Notes: generated by a model not told the origin, from the sequence alone. A DNA stretch of 64,000 nt from Ascaris suum (GCA_013433145.1 CM024175.1:3704516-3768515), one strand, 5' to 3'; shown: positions 51,301-63,700, counted from the stretch's first letter. Made by a program: numbers and translations.

Positions 51301-54300
51301 TTCTTGCATAAGAAAAAAAGTGAAAAATGCTCATAACGATCAATTTGTTCCAAAATGAAAGTAATGGACGGTAGTCCTATAGATCCTATAGATCTCATGC
51401 TTCGCGACTTGAACAGAATGAACGGTTCAATGGATGAGCGTGCAGGAGTGAAGGCAGTGTAGTACAGGTGGGGTACTTAGAAGAAGAGCGAGAGGAGAGA
51501 GGCCAGTCAATACCGATCGTGTAGTCAAACGAGGGCTTCCGCCGTTGCTGCGGTGCACACGAGCCTAACTGACCCCACACGGAGGTGTCGGCCTCCGTCT
51601 CCTGTTGTTGTTTGCGACGCATTCGTTCACACCACTGATAGAGCGGGGCCATCATAAGGTTGTAGTCACCGATCATCTCTCCATCCTCGGTCAGATATTT
51701 GCATAGCGAGAGGGAACGCCGCTGCCGCAGTGTTTCTAAACCGGTTTCACTATGCTTTTTGCAGCTGGGCGCACCGCTCATCTGCACTATATTTATGTAT
51801 AAATGCACTTTTTTAATTTAAATTAGCCTTATCGTTGATTTCAACTACCTTCAAGATAACACATTACAAACATTGCAATTAGAGACTTAATCAATTCAGG
51901 TATAAACGTGGGAAATGAGACGAGCATATTTTGAATGACGTGGTAAAAACAAATTTCCGCTGTGCGCATTATAGCGCGGTCCCACTCGGAAATCTATGGA
52001 GATAATTTTCGGTGCAGTATTGTTTGGTGGGAGAGAGCATCTCAAAGTTATACCGACGAATGCCAAATTCATCTGATCATTTAAGTTTTATTTTTATTGA
52101 AGTTCTACTCAGCGATGCGCCCTCTTATCAGATTGAAATGCACACAATAAAGATGTGCAAGTGAAAAGCAGCGATAGCATTAATATAAATGCTTTCAGGG
52201 GAACTTCCGCATCGTCTCCACTGTGAGAAGGTGACTATGAAGCGTACACAACAAACTCACAACAAACTGCTGCTAAGCATTACAAGCGAAAACTATTTTT
52301 TAATGGAGAATTAAATTCGAATGAAGAGGAGTCTAAAGAAATCGAATCGACGCATGCACCACAATGTGGCAAACGGTTGCCACTCTTAAGCCGGCAGGCC
52401 ACGAAAACAGTACAGGAGAACCGAAGAGGCACATCTCATGACAACTTAAAACAGGCCACTCAACATTCCTATCATTATTTCACACTTGCATACTAACTTC
52501 TGCGGTTTTACATTTGCGTAATTTCCGCAAAGAACTTGAACGCAAATCACCAGGAAATATGCTTTTCCTCCTTCCACTTTTACTTTCTAACTCCATATAC
52601 AAATGTCACTATCAGCATGCACAGCACTGCACCTGTAAAATTTGTATAACCGATAACGAAACACCTGTGCCGTCCACAAAATGTGCACCTTTGATTTGGA
52701 TAAATGACTGCCCTATGGCAGATTGTCGCATAGTTAAAAGGCAAAAACGGAGTAAAAGCTTCTGGAAAAATAAAAGAGTGACGTGATTGGATGGCCTCAA
52801 TCTCGGTGTCCCTATACAGAAAATTTGTCGTTTTATAAGAAATTTTATAGGGCATTTCTATGTCGGTTTTTTTTTTGCGATAATTAACTGGTATAATGGA
52901 GGAAATCTTCTACATCAAAGCAAGAGAAGGCTTTTTTCTCAGTTATTCTGAAGTGTGTAGGTGGAAAAATTTAATGGAAGATACGATGATTGTTCCAGAA
53001 TGAAATATATTCATGAAGCAAAACCTTAGACATTGCGCTAAATAAACGCGAGGCAACAAAACTATGCGAATTAAATGGAGTGCTGAAGGCGCTCAACATT
53101 TGCTCATTGATTAATCAACGCGAGTCCTTCGTTTGTATATGGAGAATTTCATCGCTAAAATTTTCAACTTCGCACTCGCTGTATCGTCATCGTCAACACT
53201 CTTGAAAAATTATTCATTAAAAGTTGCTTCGAAAGAGATTCAGAGGTCAGCATATTAACCGCCGAAACGGTTTTATTTCCTCTTAACCTGCATTAGAGGA
53301 TTTAGCGGAAATTACTGAGCTCTAAAACAGAATAGGAACAAATCGAGACGAAGAGCGATGCCTAGTGATTGATCAACATATGAAGCCAACTGTTTATTGC
53401 ATACCGATGTCGACGGTTCCTAGCGAGGAACTATTAGCAACGGTTCGGTGTTGAATGGCCGAATCATCATGTGACTTCTTCACCGTTCCACCACTTTTGC
53501 TTCTCGATTTCCAACCACCCAAACTGAACCCAAGTGTACCAAGACTCTCCACTTCGCTATAGTCGGACGTAGAAATGAAACTGAAATCGAACGCACCTGT
53601 TCTGAACTCTTTAGCGCATTCTGCACATTCATTGAAAATTCGGTCGTTACAAGAAGTAGCCACTGAGTGGATTCTTGCGCAACAAGACGAGAAATCACTA
53701 GATGTATTGCGTCATCTGTAGCGCTTAGAGACTTTGAATCCACCGCTGATCGTTGATGGTGCGGATTCCGCAGTCAGGGATTGCTACGTGGTTTTTGCTT
53801 CATTCATAATTGTGCTGGCAACTGGTGTATTGTGAAAGTGTTCCCTGATGGGATTCGTTGACATGATAAAATTGCCGCAAAGAATAGTCATCTTTATGAC
53901 GCATTAGATTTTCAGGATATAATACTTCAGCAGTGCGTTTGGTACTTTTGGAAAGGTAAACGGAGTTTTTTTTTTGTATTTTTCTGTTTGCAAAAAGAGT
54001 ATCGAAGGAGGAGAGTGCCACTTGAGAGCCGTTACAAGCACCAAAGGAGCAAAGGAAGGAGAAGTACTGTGCACAAATTGCCTTCTGCCTAAGACAAACC
54101 GGCCTATTAAAGTTTTCATTCGTTTAGAACGAAAAAAGGCAAATTATTTAAGGCGACCGATTTGTTCTCCGCCGGATATGTAACTGTCTGCATAGTTTTT
54201 ATAGGCTGCTCTCTGAAAGTTTCCATAAAAAGAAAGTAGCACACTCTATTGCTGAACGCTGCATACGTCGAGTGAGTAAATCAGTAACGAGGTCTTACTA

Positions 54301-54588
54301 ATGTATCTGCATTTACAGCTAGGTATGTTCACTCTCGTCCAAGTTGATATGAAAGAGTCATTAGCAAATAGAAGATACCTTATATTGTCGCTTTGTTTAG
54401 GGACAAGAAGAGTTTTAACAAATGAATTGGCAGTATTTGCAGCCGCCAATCCTGTCGTACTGCAAATCACCGTGTCGGAGTGAGTAGTAGCGCTCGAACC
54501 ACTCCTTCGTTTTGTGCTTTGTCGAATGCGATTGATTAAGCTAATTTGGCTGACATTTTGCCCATTACCCGCCGCACCACTACGACCC
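42186..54588 (-). CDS. KCNQ: KCNQ (kqt-family) voltage-gated K+ channel, C-terminal part, 8 exons
   Basis: Exons: 54588-54379, 53580-53405, 51786-51514, 48971-48761, 47546-47468, 46911-46751, 43918-43719 and 42376-42186; 1501 coding nt, about 500 residues, with every junction phase matching (2,1,1,2,0,2,1). KCNQ subunits form tetrameric, PIP2- and calmodulin-dependent potassium channels of the plasma membrane. Order of visible parts: post-helix-A linker ([15 protein letters not shown]), linker [14 protein letters not shown], helix B ([28 protein letters not shown]), helix C ([19 protein letters not shown]), then LDQIVGK, helix D coiled coil ([19 protein letters not shown]), and a Ser/Thr/Pro-rich tail ending DLSDDQC. 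The S1-S6 and pore exons and helix A were not found between 54589 and 64000, so the gene is 5'-truncated by the window or has a first missing intron over 9 kb. I cannot assign it to one nematode kqt paralogue. Confidence 0.92.
43277..43314. repeat. Short tandem repeat of ATGGCAAA-type unit
   Basis: Three to four copies of an 8-10-nt unit (AAATGGCAAAATGG) lie in the last KCNQ intron. Confidence 0.8.
43719..43918 (-). CDS. KCNQ: KCNQ exon: Ser/Pro/Ala-rich tail
   Basis: Acceptor GCGTTATTTAG, phase 2 in. It encodes [20 protein letters not shown] then [15 protein letters not shown] and so on. Two donors (GTTAAT after 43719, GTGGAC after 43755) both leave phase 1 and both fit the next exon. If neither is used, translation stops at a TAA two codons on (43716-43714), giving a shorter C-terminus. 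Confidence 0.75.
44220..44900 (+). pseudogene. Decayed Penelope-like reverse transcriptase fragment
   Basis: One plus-strand frame, interrupted by at least three stops, reads through reverse-transcriptase landmarks: [12 protein letters not shown], stop, [20 protein letters not shown] (RT motif B-like P-M-G-x-x-x-S-P), [12 protein letters not shown] (catalytic R-Y-x-D-D-type box, here with an extra Asp) and, after another stop, NFLDLTLFV with [11 protein letters not shown]. This order is that of Penelope-like elements (RT without integrase). The N-terminal part and any GIY-YIG endonuclease are missing or unrecognisable. It lies antisense within the KCNQ intron between 46751 and 43918, so it does not disturb the channel exons. 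It is not functional as seen. Confidence 0.72.
44901..46750 (-). other. KCNQ intron remainder
   Basis: Very AT-rich intronic DNA, possibly including untranslated parts of the Penelope-like insertion. A short CpG-rich, palindrome-rich patch at 45221-45270 is listed separately. Confidence 0.5.
45221..45270. repeat. CpG-rich palindromic patch (CGACG/GTCGAC units)
   Basis: Within 50 bases the motifs CGTCGA, GACGGCGTCG, GTCGAC (twice) and CGACGTCG recur. This is an abrupt change of composition inside an AT-rich intron. Confidence 0.7.
46751..46911 (-). CDS. KCNQ: KCNQ exon: helix D coiled coil
   Basis: Acceptor AATTTTCCAG directly before [19 protein letters not shown], donor GTGAGT, phase 0 in and 2 out. 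The heptad-like M-x-x-x-x-x-L-D-x-L-V pattern is the tetrameric coiled coil that decides subunit assembly. Then a basic, polar tail. Confidence 0.92.
47468..47546 (-). CDS. KCNQ: KCNQ exon: end of helix C
   Basis: Acceptor TTTTTATAG, donor GTGAGC, phase 2 in and 0 out. It encodes [19 protein letters not shown] then VIVMERQ, aligning with the R-x-D-Q-I-V-G and V-E-K-Q-V segments of human KCNQ. Confidence 0.93.
48761..48971 (-). CDS. KCNQ: KCNQ exon: helices B and C
   Basis: Acceptor ATGCTTCAG, donor GTTAGT, phase 1 in and 2 out. It carries the family's most diagnostic block: [20 protein letters not shown], then [20 protein letters not shown] and [16 protein letters not shown]. Helix B binds calmodulin and helix C begins the tetramer-forming domain. 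Confidence 0.97.
51375..51394. repeat. Two-copy CCTATAGAT tandem duplication
   Basis: A 10-nt unit (CCTATAGATC) is repeated once, inside a KCNQ intron. Confidence 0.7.
51514..51786 (-). CDS. KCNQ: KCNQ exon: linker with Arg/Gln-rich segment
   Basis: Uses the AATATAG acceptor (phase 1) and a G/GTATTG donor (phase 1), giving [15 protein letters not shown] on the left and [15 protein letters not shown] on the right. An alternative acceptor six bases downstream (GTGCAG) would break the phase. It encodes [20 protein letters not shown] and [20 protein letters not shown]. This part of the linker is not conserved with vertebrate channels. Confidence 0.75.
53405..53580 (-). CDS. KCNQ: KCNQ exon: helix A-B linker
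   Basis: Acceptor TCGATTTCAG, donor GTATGC, phase 2 in and 1 out. It encodes [20 protein letters not shown] and [16 protein letters not shown], analogous to the K-S-W-S-F basic block of the KCNQ linker. It is Ser-rich and a likely phosphoregulation region by analogy with the family. Confidence 0.75.
54379..54588 (-). CDS. KCNQ: KCNQ exon: linker after helix A
   Basis: Acceptor GTTGTTTTCAG, donor GTATCT, phase 2 at both ends. It has [20 protein letters not shown] then [18 protein letters not shown]. The [10 protein letters not shown] segment matches the short conserved block (V-S-L-x-D-R-V-x-x-S) that follows helix A in vertebrate KCNQ2/3. Upstream partner exon not found. Confidence 0.75.
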
Positions 54589-55949
54589 CTGAAAACAACG
54601 AGCACTTTAAAACAGAAGCTTATCTATCATTCATTATGGCCGCACAGTGATTTGCTTCGCTTAGTCGCACCAAAGCAAATAATCACTCATACCGTCTGAT
54701 TTGAAAGCGAGAAATCAAGCTGCAAATTCTTTTTATGTGCGCAAGCAATTTTAGATTTCAGAAATCATTAAGATGGTGTAAAGTCTTCTTAATCTGTTAT
54801 AGTGCTAAGCAAAATACTGTTAAATTTCTTGTTCACTTGCAACTATTGCAAATTAGCGGGAGTGGTATGTCAGTGCTACGTAAAACGGTGCAAATAAATT
54901 TTCGATGAACCAAACGACTGAATGCAGTAAAATTAGCGTTGCATTCATGCTCCCCCCTGGGGATAGCAACAGTGGCCTGCTGTCATTCACTTCTATGATA
55001 ATCCGATAAGGTAGATTCCCGCTTTATTTGTGAAGGAAAATTTCATTGACCGATGATTTTATATCTGCAGCATCCTGTACTGGTCCTAACACTGGTTTTC
55101 CCGTTCGGAAGGAGTGAAAAGTGCGAAGCCAGATCATTGACGAGCGAAGGAGCGCTGCTCCGCCCACCAAAAAGTGTAACAGTAGCCCGTCGTCGTCAGT
55201 TTTCCCCAGAAGAATGAACGAATGAGAAATTTCTTCCTGCATAGCGTGCTTACAGAACTCCTGTTTGCTGCAGACCTATCATAGGCGCTAACAAAACAGC
55301 TACACAGCTATCTCCAAACGCTGATTATGACAAGGAACACTAATAACTAAGTGAACCCCTGTATTGAGGATTATATGTGTGGAAGATGCGGCGATGCCAT
55401 GCGAAATTTCTTTGGAGTACAATAAGCAGCACGTGTGTACAACGATCTGAATCACCAATCAGCAAGAACTCTGAAGTGGGGGCAAAAATGTCGACGGAAG
55501 ACCCACTCTGCATTCGCAGGCATTCATCGCTGGAAAGCTCTCTGGTCATACTCAATTTTGTGCACTCAGTGCAGTCAGTTGATGCTCATTTCGCATTAAG
55601 TTTGATGGAATTTAGAGTCACTCCTTTGTACGCAACAAAAAGAGAGCAAAAAAGCGCAAGATATTTGTTGGAGTCCTTGAGTGTGATACCTGAGAGATAT
55701 AGAGCGACCGTGCAGCAGACTGTGAATAAGATGGGAAGGCTAGCTGCAGCGTCTATATGGAGTTACTTGGATCGTGATAGGAGCGCTGAGGATCGTGATA
55801 GATGGAAGAGTTGCCGGCTGCATCGATGGGGGAAATGATGGAATCGATGAAATCACGTCTGTTCAAAGCTTTCAAAGTATTTGTTGCAGTGCGTAAATGC
55901 AAAAGTGTATGGCTTTTGCGTAAGCAGGTATTGCGGCGACATCATATCT

Positions 55950-56190
55950 TCGTTTGCTTGTATGCTTATATGTTTGTTTTTTTTTAAAATTCCTGTGCTT
56001 GATTCGTCCCCATAATTGCATGGTGCAGGCTTTAGGCTTTTTGCGTGCGTGTTTACTTTTGTGCTTTTTTTGTGCGCTTGTGTTTTTGAGCATTGCTCTT
56101 TCCGTTTGTGTGTCTGCAGGTGTCTGTCTGCTTGTTGGTCTGTGGGGTTGTGCGCTGGTGTTTGCGTACTCGTATGTGTGAATGTCCATG
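55950..56190. repeat. T/G-rich low-complexity patch
   Basis: The plus strand is dominated by T and G (TGTTTGT, GTGTGTCTG units) with very little A or C, so both strands show long but compositionally driven open frames rich in Cys/Val/Leu or Thr/His/Gln. Confidence 0.8.
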
Positions 56191-59100
56191 TGTTCGGCAT
56201 ATTAAACTCGCGAGTCCTGAGGGCTATCGAGATGAATATCACTAGTGTGAGCAACACCGTAAGCCGCAATCCACTTGGATGATCTGTTGACGGTTACAAG
56301 CTCGAGAAGTTTAATGCGTGAGGTCTATTTGGCTACTGGTCAGGTAAGCAAAAAGGTCTGTTATATTGTTCTGTCAGGCGCACATACCCACTCGTTGCTA
56401 TTCGGTGCTTTCGCAAAATGACCGCTTTCATGGTCGGCATCTAAAAGGACGAGCTCTTCAATGTACATGGGTATCGGACAAATCTCTAGTGGCAGCGCAC
56501 TTCAACCTATTGGATTCATTTAGTAGAACAATGGAACACCCAGAACGTCGAAAAAGCTTCTTGGAGAGAGCGTTAAACTTACGTTTGATAGTATTGCGGG
56601 CTAACAATGTGAGGCGGAAGTGGAATGTCCCCTCCCCACTCCCAAAGTTCCATGGTTATCGCAGCAATGGTGACTGAATAATTTTGCTCATGCCTGCCTG
56701 TTCTGAGCGGTGTGTGTAGTGCACTATCTAAACCAACCAACTAATTGCATTTTCGCATGCGCGGAAGAGTCAGTGTTATCTGTAGATGCCTCGCAGGCAG
56801 CAACAACATTGGCGTATGATGTTACTCTTACAGTTTCCACTCCACAACTTATACCTGGCACAGGGTCCGGTTGATACTAACTAACACCAAGGACTATGGG
56901 GAAAATAAGAAAACCAATCTAGGCTATGCGAGGAATGCTGGGGAAGAAAGTGTCACTAAAATTTCAGTTGAGGCATGATTTTAGAGGGTCCTAGGAAATT
57001 TTTTTTTCACTTCGATCCATGACTGCTCAGAGACAATGCCATAGCTTCTCCATTCTTAGCCATTAGCAATCAGAAGAGGGAGGGGTGGTTGCGATGGGGA
57101 ATAGCTCGAAAGATTAGCCATCCATTACAAATACTTAGAGAAATGGAGATTCGCCCGGGGAATACTTTGAACTCTTCGAGAAGAATTTGTGAAACATGCG
57201 GAATTTTGAAAACGCCTTTCTTTTAATTGTGCGATTGAAAAAGCATAAAGATTTCGATGGAACGAACAGATTTACAATAAGTTTTCATTAAGAAGGTCAT
57301 TTTTGTGACCATGGAAAACGCTTCTTCATGAAACTGTTAGATTATAAAAATCCGGCTGTCGAAAAAATCGAAATCTGACAGAAATTCTCGTCTCATTTTT
57401 ATTTTCAGTGCATCAAACACTATTGAGTTATTTCATTACAGCTGTCGCAAGAAAACAGCTGAAAGTTTGCTGATAAATGTGACTGATGGCAACGTTGCTT
57501 CGCTACGCATGGGCTCTCTGCAATTCCTTCCTTATCTTACTAGAGATGCGACCTGTTCTAATAAAACATGGCGTATCACAGTAAGCAAGAATGCAGCATG
57601 CATGCACACGTGCACATGCAAATCATAGGTGCTAGCAAGCAAAAAGACGCACAATCGCCGATGGTATTTGTTGAACGTGCGAATCATCCTACAAGATCGA
57701 TGTCTAGCCGCACCTGGCTCGTGCTATTCCTCTCTTCCGATCGTCGTTCGATGTTTTCGCAGGACGTTTCTCGAGCAGATTATCACCACCTCTGTTCCCT
57801 TTTGTGCGCGGATGCCAATGCATTGGTAGCGTATACTTCTTTATGTTTACGTAGTGACGAATAGGGTTGCACGATAGACTGAAATCATTGCCCACTCGCA
57901 TGCAGATATACACGACTGGATAACACTGATGTGCATTTCGATTTGAAAAGAAAAGTTGAACAAGTTCACATTAAACAACTGCAGGTTATATGATGATCAG
58001 CATATTGCGGCCCACCCCTACAAATTGCAACGCCACCTTCGAACTGGTATTAAAATGTAATCTTCTTGATCGAAGGCAAAATTGTGCAACCACTAGCAGA
58101 ACATATTGCGCCAACAAGAAATCCTCTAAATCCCATCGCTGTTGCGTGGCTCGACTTCTGCTAAAGGAATGTTTTTCTGTCAATGCGCAATGGGCCCTAA
58201 ACGATGAAGAATCTCGGACGCGCGGGGAGATTGGACAATGTTGGATACGCTTCACATTAAGCCAATGGCGAAAGCGGGCCTCATAGAAGAGAAGTCAGCA
58301 CGCAGTGGAGATTATATAAAGTTCGGTGTGCATCGCTTAACGGGTTGCGCCCTTATGCATGCACTGGCTGTCGGTGTGTTGTTTTGTGACCACATCTCAC
58401 CTTCACTCATGCTAATATTGACTATTTAATCTTGACCTCCTCGAGATAGGAAGCTGTTGTGAGATTTTCGAAGAGAATGAATAGGAAGGAACTAAAATCG
58501 GTTTTTTCGCAATATAACCACTCACAAAGCGGAATCAAGGAAGACGCAAGCTTCGTCACAAAATGTGCGGCAAGTAACGACAGCATGTAAGTAACATGTG
58601 GCTAAAACAGCGCTGAGAATGGGACTGCTGCAATATTCCTATAGGTGGCCCAAGGGCAGATGACAGTGACGTCGATGCTTCGATGCATGTGGAGGAAGAG
58701 GGATGCCAGAAGTAAAGCCCCGAACGAGGGAGGAAGCTAGGGCAGCTTTTCTGGTGAAGAAAGGCTCGTTAAAATACCGAACAAGACGAATTTTGGGACT
58801 TCAAAAAGGTTGTATTATCAGGAAGCTCGAAATGGTTCTTGAAACACGTGGACGATGAGCTGAATGTGGGGACATTTTTGCAAAAGATAGGGGAAAAATA
58901 AAACGATGGAGGGGTGAACCGCACGATGAGGACAATATATTTACGATAAAAGGCATACCGATGCGTCTAAAAATACGCTAATAGCAATAGCTGTGAAGGT
59001 ATCATAAGCTGTGTAGACGTTATTTGTCACAATAAACAACAGCCCGTCTTTTCATTACCTGCTCATCGAAATTTCAAGGCCATTACGATCTCATGCTGCA

Positions 59101-59504
59101 TTAAAGCTGAAGCTATAAGGCTATGAAATTCTTGATGTTTCAGAGACAGAGGTGCTGCATATCTCGTGCCAATCACTAGAGAACAACTTTGGTGCTAAGC
59201 GCTCAGTTACTATGGAATTTATGGGACTGTATTCAACGATGTTTAAAGGTTTTTTGATCTAATGCAAAAATTGTAACAACTTGTGGCAAACTTTATGAAA
59301 GTGGAGACGTCGCCTGATCCCCTTAAAGGAGACCCTTCCTGATATAATTCCCCATCCCCCTCCACACCTGGGGCCTCTTCTTCACTGTGGGGGCGTTTAA
59401 GAGATGTTGAAATTTTCGGCAAAATTCGAAATTTCCTATCGTAAGCTATGCTGGCCCTGTCCTCGACTTGGTCAAAAGCTAAAGAGATTTAGTTTCAGGC
59501 CTAG

Positions 59505-59939
59505 ATACTGATCGAGGAGCAATGTGATGTTGCAAGATCCCGAAGGCATGAATTGTTTCTGTTTGAGCCATTCGAGCTTCCGAGCAGGATGTCGCGGGCA
59601 ACCTGCTGGGTTGAGTTGAGAAAGGTGAATCGAGCACGGGACGCAGAGAGTAAGAAAAAGAGCAGTTCCCCTATGTACAGAGTGTATCCCAGAGAGTGCC
59701 AGGATGTGGTTATCAAAGGTGAATGGTCCCGATCAATCATCAACAGCGATGAGATCAATCTTCAAGACTTCGTAGGTTTAGCTCCCAGGCCTCCTGCACA
59801 AAGGCAGAATTTTTTTCTTCGCCTACAAACGACTTTGACACATGAACATTTACGTTCTAAGAAACTTGCTTTTTATTCTAAGTACTTACTATTAATATGC
59901 AACGCTTCTCTTGTAGATAAGAGGTGGCTGGGGTATTGA
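59505..59939 (+). CDS. Unassigned ~145-codon frame
   Basis: Open frame without an early ATG, G+C-richer than its surroundings over the first 260 nt, with segments RRHELFLFEPFELPSR, RDAESKKKSSSPMYRVYPRE and CQDVVIKGEWSRSI. Possible donors G/GTGAAT occur near 59623 and 59719. Could be an exon of a plus-strand gene, but no partner or family is recognised. Confidence 0.25.
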   Translation: MLIEEQCDVARSRRHELFLFEPFELPSRMSRATCWVELRKVNRARDAESKKKSSSPMYRVYPRECQDVVIKGEWSRSIINSDEINLQDFVGLAPRPPAQRQNFFLRLQTTLTHEHLRSKKLAFYSKYLLLICNASLVDKRWLGY

Positions 59940-62900
59940 AGAAAACTTCATGCAGAAAATGCGTTCACTTTTCAGCAGTCCAGAGACATAAATTTGCATA
60001 TTTTACGCTTGTACTGAGTTGCGTATTTTGAGTTGTGCCAAGATGTCAGTCTAAAAGGTTGAGAGCGCCTGTACTAAAATATGAAACGTTTACATATTCA
60101 AGTCATGAAACGTGAAGTCCTTCACTTCTCACTTGATGAAGTCAATCAGAAATTGATGTGAACACAGAAAATCACATAGCTGTTGGCATTTAAGGTTCAG
60201 AATACAACGTCCCTCCTATGGACATCCTTCTTATCTTCAACAATTTAAGTCTCTAAGTACAAACATTAAGTGAATAATGAGGATGGCGTTTAAACGTTAC
60301 TCCTCTAGATGTAGAGTATCTGAAGTTCCGTAAGAAGCATTTGAAAAAAAACAATTCTTCTCAAAGAATATCCAATGCTGATGGAATTTGGACCAGCAAG
60401 TTCTAGTAACGAGAATTTTGAGGCCTTAGAACAACGAATTCATACAGCCACAGAAATTCATTGTGACCAGTATTGTGAATTTTGCTTTTTATATCCGGAC
60501 AAGCTGCTACATGGAAGGAAACACAGAGGAAGTCGTTTTGATAATCGAGAGGGTTAGGCGGTCTTTTTTTGCCTACGAAGAAGCGACCCGATGACGATCA
60601 TGGGAAGAGGCGCAGCCTTCAAATGCATTTCAGTGGCATACCAGGGGTTTTGCTATTTCTTGCCTGAACAACTCTAACCGATTGAACAGAAGAAGGTGTT
60701 GAAGGATGCCAAAAGAAATTTGTGATCATAAAAGCGAAAGCTTTTTCGCAAATGAGCATGCACACGTCTGCTGGATTCGTTGATTCGATGAGCAAGTTGG
60801 CCTTAAGAAATTTGTTGGTTATTGATGGGGATAGTGCGTACCATTTGAAATTTACCTCATAAAATGCTCGTTCGAACAGGAAATAAAAGAAGGCGGGCAA
60901 TAATTTTCCAATAATGATGCATGGAAAGGCTTTTGATATCAAATCTTCCTAATTCGAAGAAATATATAAACGAATCGTGCCGCCTCTTGCAACGAGTAGT
61001 TGTGCATTCCGCACTTCAGTGCAGAGTGCATAATTTTGAAAAAAAGAAGAAAAGAAAAAGGTTACAAATATGCAGAAGTGTTGTTCTTTCTATCACGTGA
61101 CAAAATGCAGAGACAATTTAAACAAGCTTTATACGGGCGCGACTCAGTAAATTTGCACAGAAAAGTTCGTTTTATTAGAAATGTAACGGTCGTTCGCCCA
61201 AAGGAACCGGTCAATTTTGGACAATATTTGTATATTTATTTATAGCAGTCGTCGAGGAAGCATTCTGATCGTACTCGGTGTGTGTACTACCGGATGGAAT
61301 TCCATACGTCGGCCAAAATTCTTGGTGTGGAATTTTCTACCTCAATGATCGATACGCTACGGTATTATAATATAACTACGAAATAAATGCATCATTTGAA
61401 GTGGTATCGAATCGATCCTCTCTTGCTTCTCGGTTGAAATTAGAGGAAAAATTGATGTATATGTTTGCTTTGGCCCACTTTGCAATTTGCTATCAGGAGA
61501 ACAAAATTAATGACTGTTGAAGCAGAGCTGACAGAAGCGATACTTTAGCTAGCAGCATGACTCACATATCACGAGACATTTTTTCAGCCTCTTAAATTAT
61601 GAGCAATAGCAAGATGTGACGCGTTGAGAAGAAATATGAAATTTCACTCCGCAGAATAGAGACAGAGAGCGCTTGAGAGGATGAAAATAGGGCATGCTGT
61701 GTACAACGTAATAAATGCTTGATACTCTTAGCGAGGCATTGCGAACGAGGTGCTAATAGCGGACATTGATGCACTCACTTTTTGTGGTGGCGCCTGCTGC
61801 AACGAAAAACTATTTCGATGAGCATACATGATGAACCTGTACACAAAAGTGCTTTTGCAATGATTGTGATATGCTTCTATCATTACACCTAGAAAGACTT
61901 TCCTTGAAACTTCTTTCCAAACTGAGGTCATCTCTTTAAGGATCATCATCGACATTTCCTGTGAATTCCTCCTTTTAAATCGACATAAATTATAGTTTGT
62001 GGTCGCGAAGACCAAGACCACTTCTACCACTGATGGTGAAGCGGAAGCTTTCAAATCTACCATCCTGAGAAGTTATTGCAAAAGTTCATTGTAGTGAAGG
62101 CGATGGTAATGAGAATAATTGTAATGGAGGGGTTATTGTCAAAACCATCGCAGTGAACCTGTCGACTTTGCAATACTGCGCGCTCATTCGTCTGGACTAT
62201 CAGCTGCAATCGTTGCACAATGCTATTTGACGAAGACATTTATGCAAACTTGCAAAGAAGAAACTAAACGAAACGTGATTCATCTTCTAATGAATAATAT
62301 GTGCCGCCTAATGATATCTCTGAGCTGGTTGGTTGCAATCTAAACCTGACTGAACTGATTTTGATAAATCCCATCAGTACAATTCAGGAACAACTGCTTT
62401 CTTGCTACCGTCACCACCTTTGCAGATGCAGGCCGTTAGAGGTTACATATTTCAGACTTTCTGCATTGAATGCCCCACAGAGAGTTTAAACGAAACCTAG
62501 TGCGTGAACTGAAAAACGGCTGAAAACCGTTCAGAAAACATCAAAAATGGCCGATCTCATCCAACATTCAAAACTTTCAGCGTTTATCAGTATGCTACGA
62601 CTTTGATCGCATAAGCGCTTTGACAACAAATCATTACTATTTCATGGAATATATGCAGGAAGCTTAGTTCCTTCAAAATCCTTCCGAATACCACGATTTA
62701 ACGGATTTTAGTGAAGTTAATCAAATAACAGCGGCATTGTTTATTCGACTGGTTCCTATTTCAAACAACTCTTAACATCTGATCAGTTTTTGCTTATGCA
62801 ATGCCACGATCAGCAAATTTGTTTGCCATAAAGCCTTCGTAAGGAGGTCAGCGCCATTCAAGGACAGTGCGTGCTTTGAAGGAAGTGAACGGACTCTAAG

Positions 62901-63700
62901 CATACCTCTGTTTAAGAACATTCAGTTCGCGAACATTCTAGACAGGTGAAAGATGCGCAGTAGTAAAGGCATAATGAGTGGAACGCATGCATCTACTCTT
63001 AGTTAACATTCACAACGCTCATCAAGTGCTGAATGGTTTGTAAATTGATTCATTTTGTAACGTTAAATGAAGTTATATATAGTATCGGCATGCAAACGAG
63101 CAATGCAGACTACTAAGAAACATACATTTAGGCGGTATTCGGCCTTCTGTGAAGTACCAAGTCATGAACCTCTCTTTCGCACGAATTTTAAACGCAACGG
63201 ACGATATGCACATATTCACGACGGCGCCGAGTTGGATGACAGCGCTTTGCTAAGTGTTGCAGTGCGCTAATACCACCACCCCTCTTCCCCTTTTCTTCAC
63301 CGACTTCTCGGTCGAGTTTTCCGTGCCACATTAATTTCATCGTCCTTGCTCCCCCCTCCCTCTCGCGGATTCCTCTTCCGCTTGAAAGTGTTCCTCAGCA
63401 CCACGCCGTGCTATGTAACAGAGTGCATTGCAACAGCATTATATATGAGGCCTCCTGCGCTGTAATGGTCTAGAACGTTACACAGGGAAATAAGTTTTGT
63501 TGCATTTAGTGCTTGAGAGCTGCATCAATGCTGGAGGGCTTTATGAGGGACATACCCATAGATCAAGGAAACGCTCTTGATTTTTGCTTTGTCCTGGCAC
63601 TGTCCTAAAAAGAATTTGTGAACACTGTACTTTTAACGACCAAATGGCTTTCTGATTAGTGGTAGCAATGTGGCGCAAGAGTGACGATGTTTTGGACCAC

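Larger units (their letters stand above)
47547..54378 (-). other. KCNQ introns between linker and tail exons
   Basis: Introns of about 1.2, 2.5, 1.6 and 0.8 kb. Apart from the exons and the short duplication at 51375-51394 nothing recognisable is present. Frames in other phases overlapping the exons are shadows. Confidence 0.5.
54589..63700. other. Upstream of first visible KCNQ exon; no KCNQ pore or membrane exon found
   Basis: I searched the minus strand for the pore signature (T-I-G-Y-G-D), S6 and the helix A W-R-x-Y-A block and did not find them. The stretch is therefore either one large KCNQ intron or contains exons too diverged or short to see. It holds a TG-rich patch, a frame at 59.5 kb and several overlapping short frames. 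Confidence 0.5.

Noticed and set aside
53480..53743. 87-codon frame overlapping a KCNQ linker exon
   Set aside because: Wrong phase relative to the exon chain that reaches helix B without stops.
55377..55838. 153-codon plus-strand frame
   Set aside because: No motif or splice partner. The opposite strand is equally open (CTKLSMTRELSSDECLRMQ), and neither reading fits the phase of the first visible KCNQ exon.
55853..56282. Long overlapping frames on both strands
   Set aside because: Explained by the T/G-rich composition, which removes stop codons from several frames.
57568..58286. Cluster of overlapping frames on both strands at 57.6-58.3 kb
   Set aside because: Searched for transposase, gag/RT and potassium-channel motifs and found none. 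All frames are under 100 codons and contradict one another.
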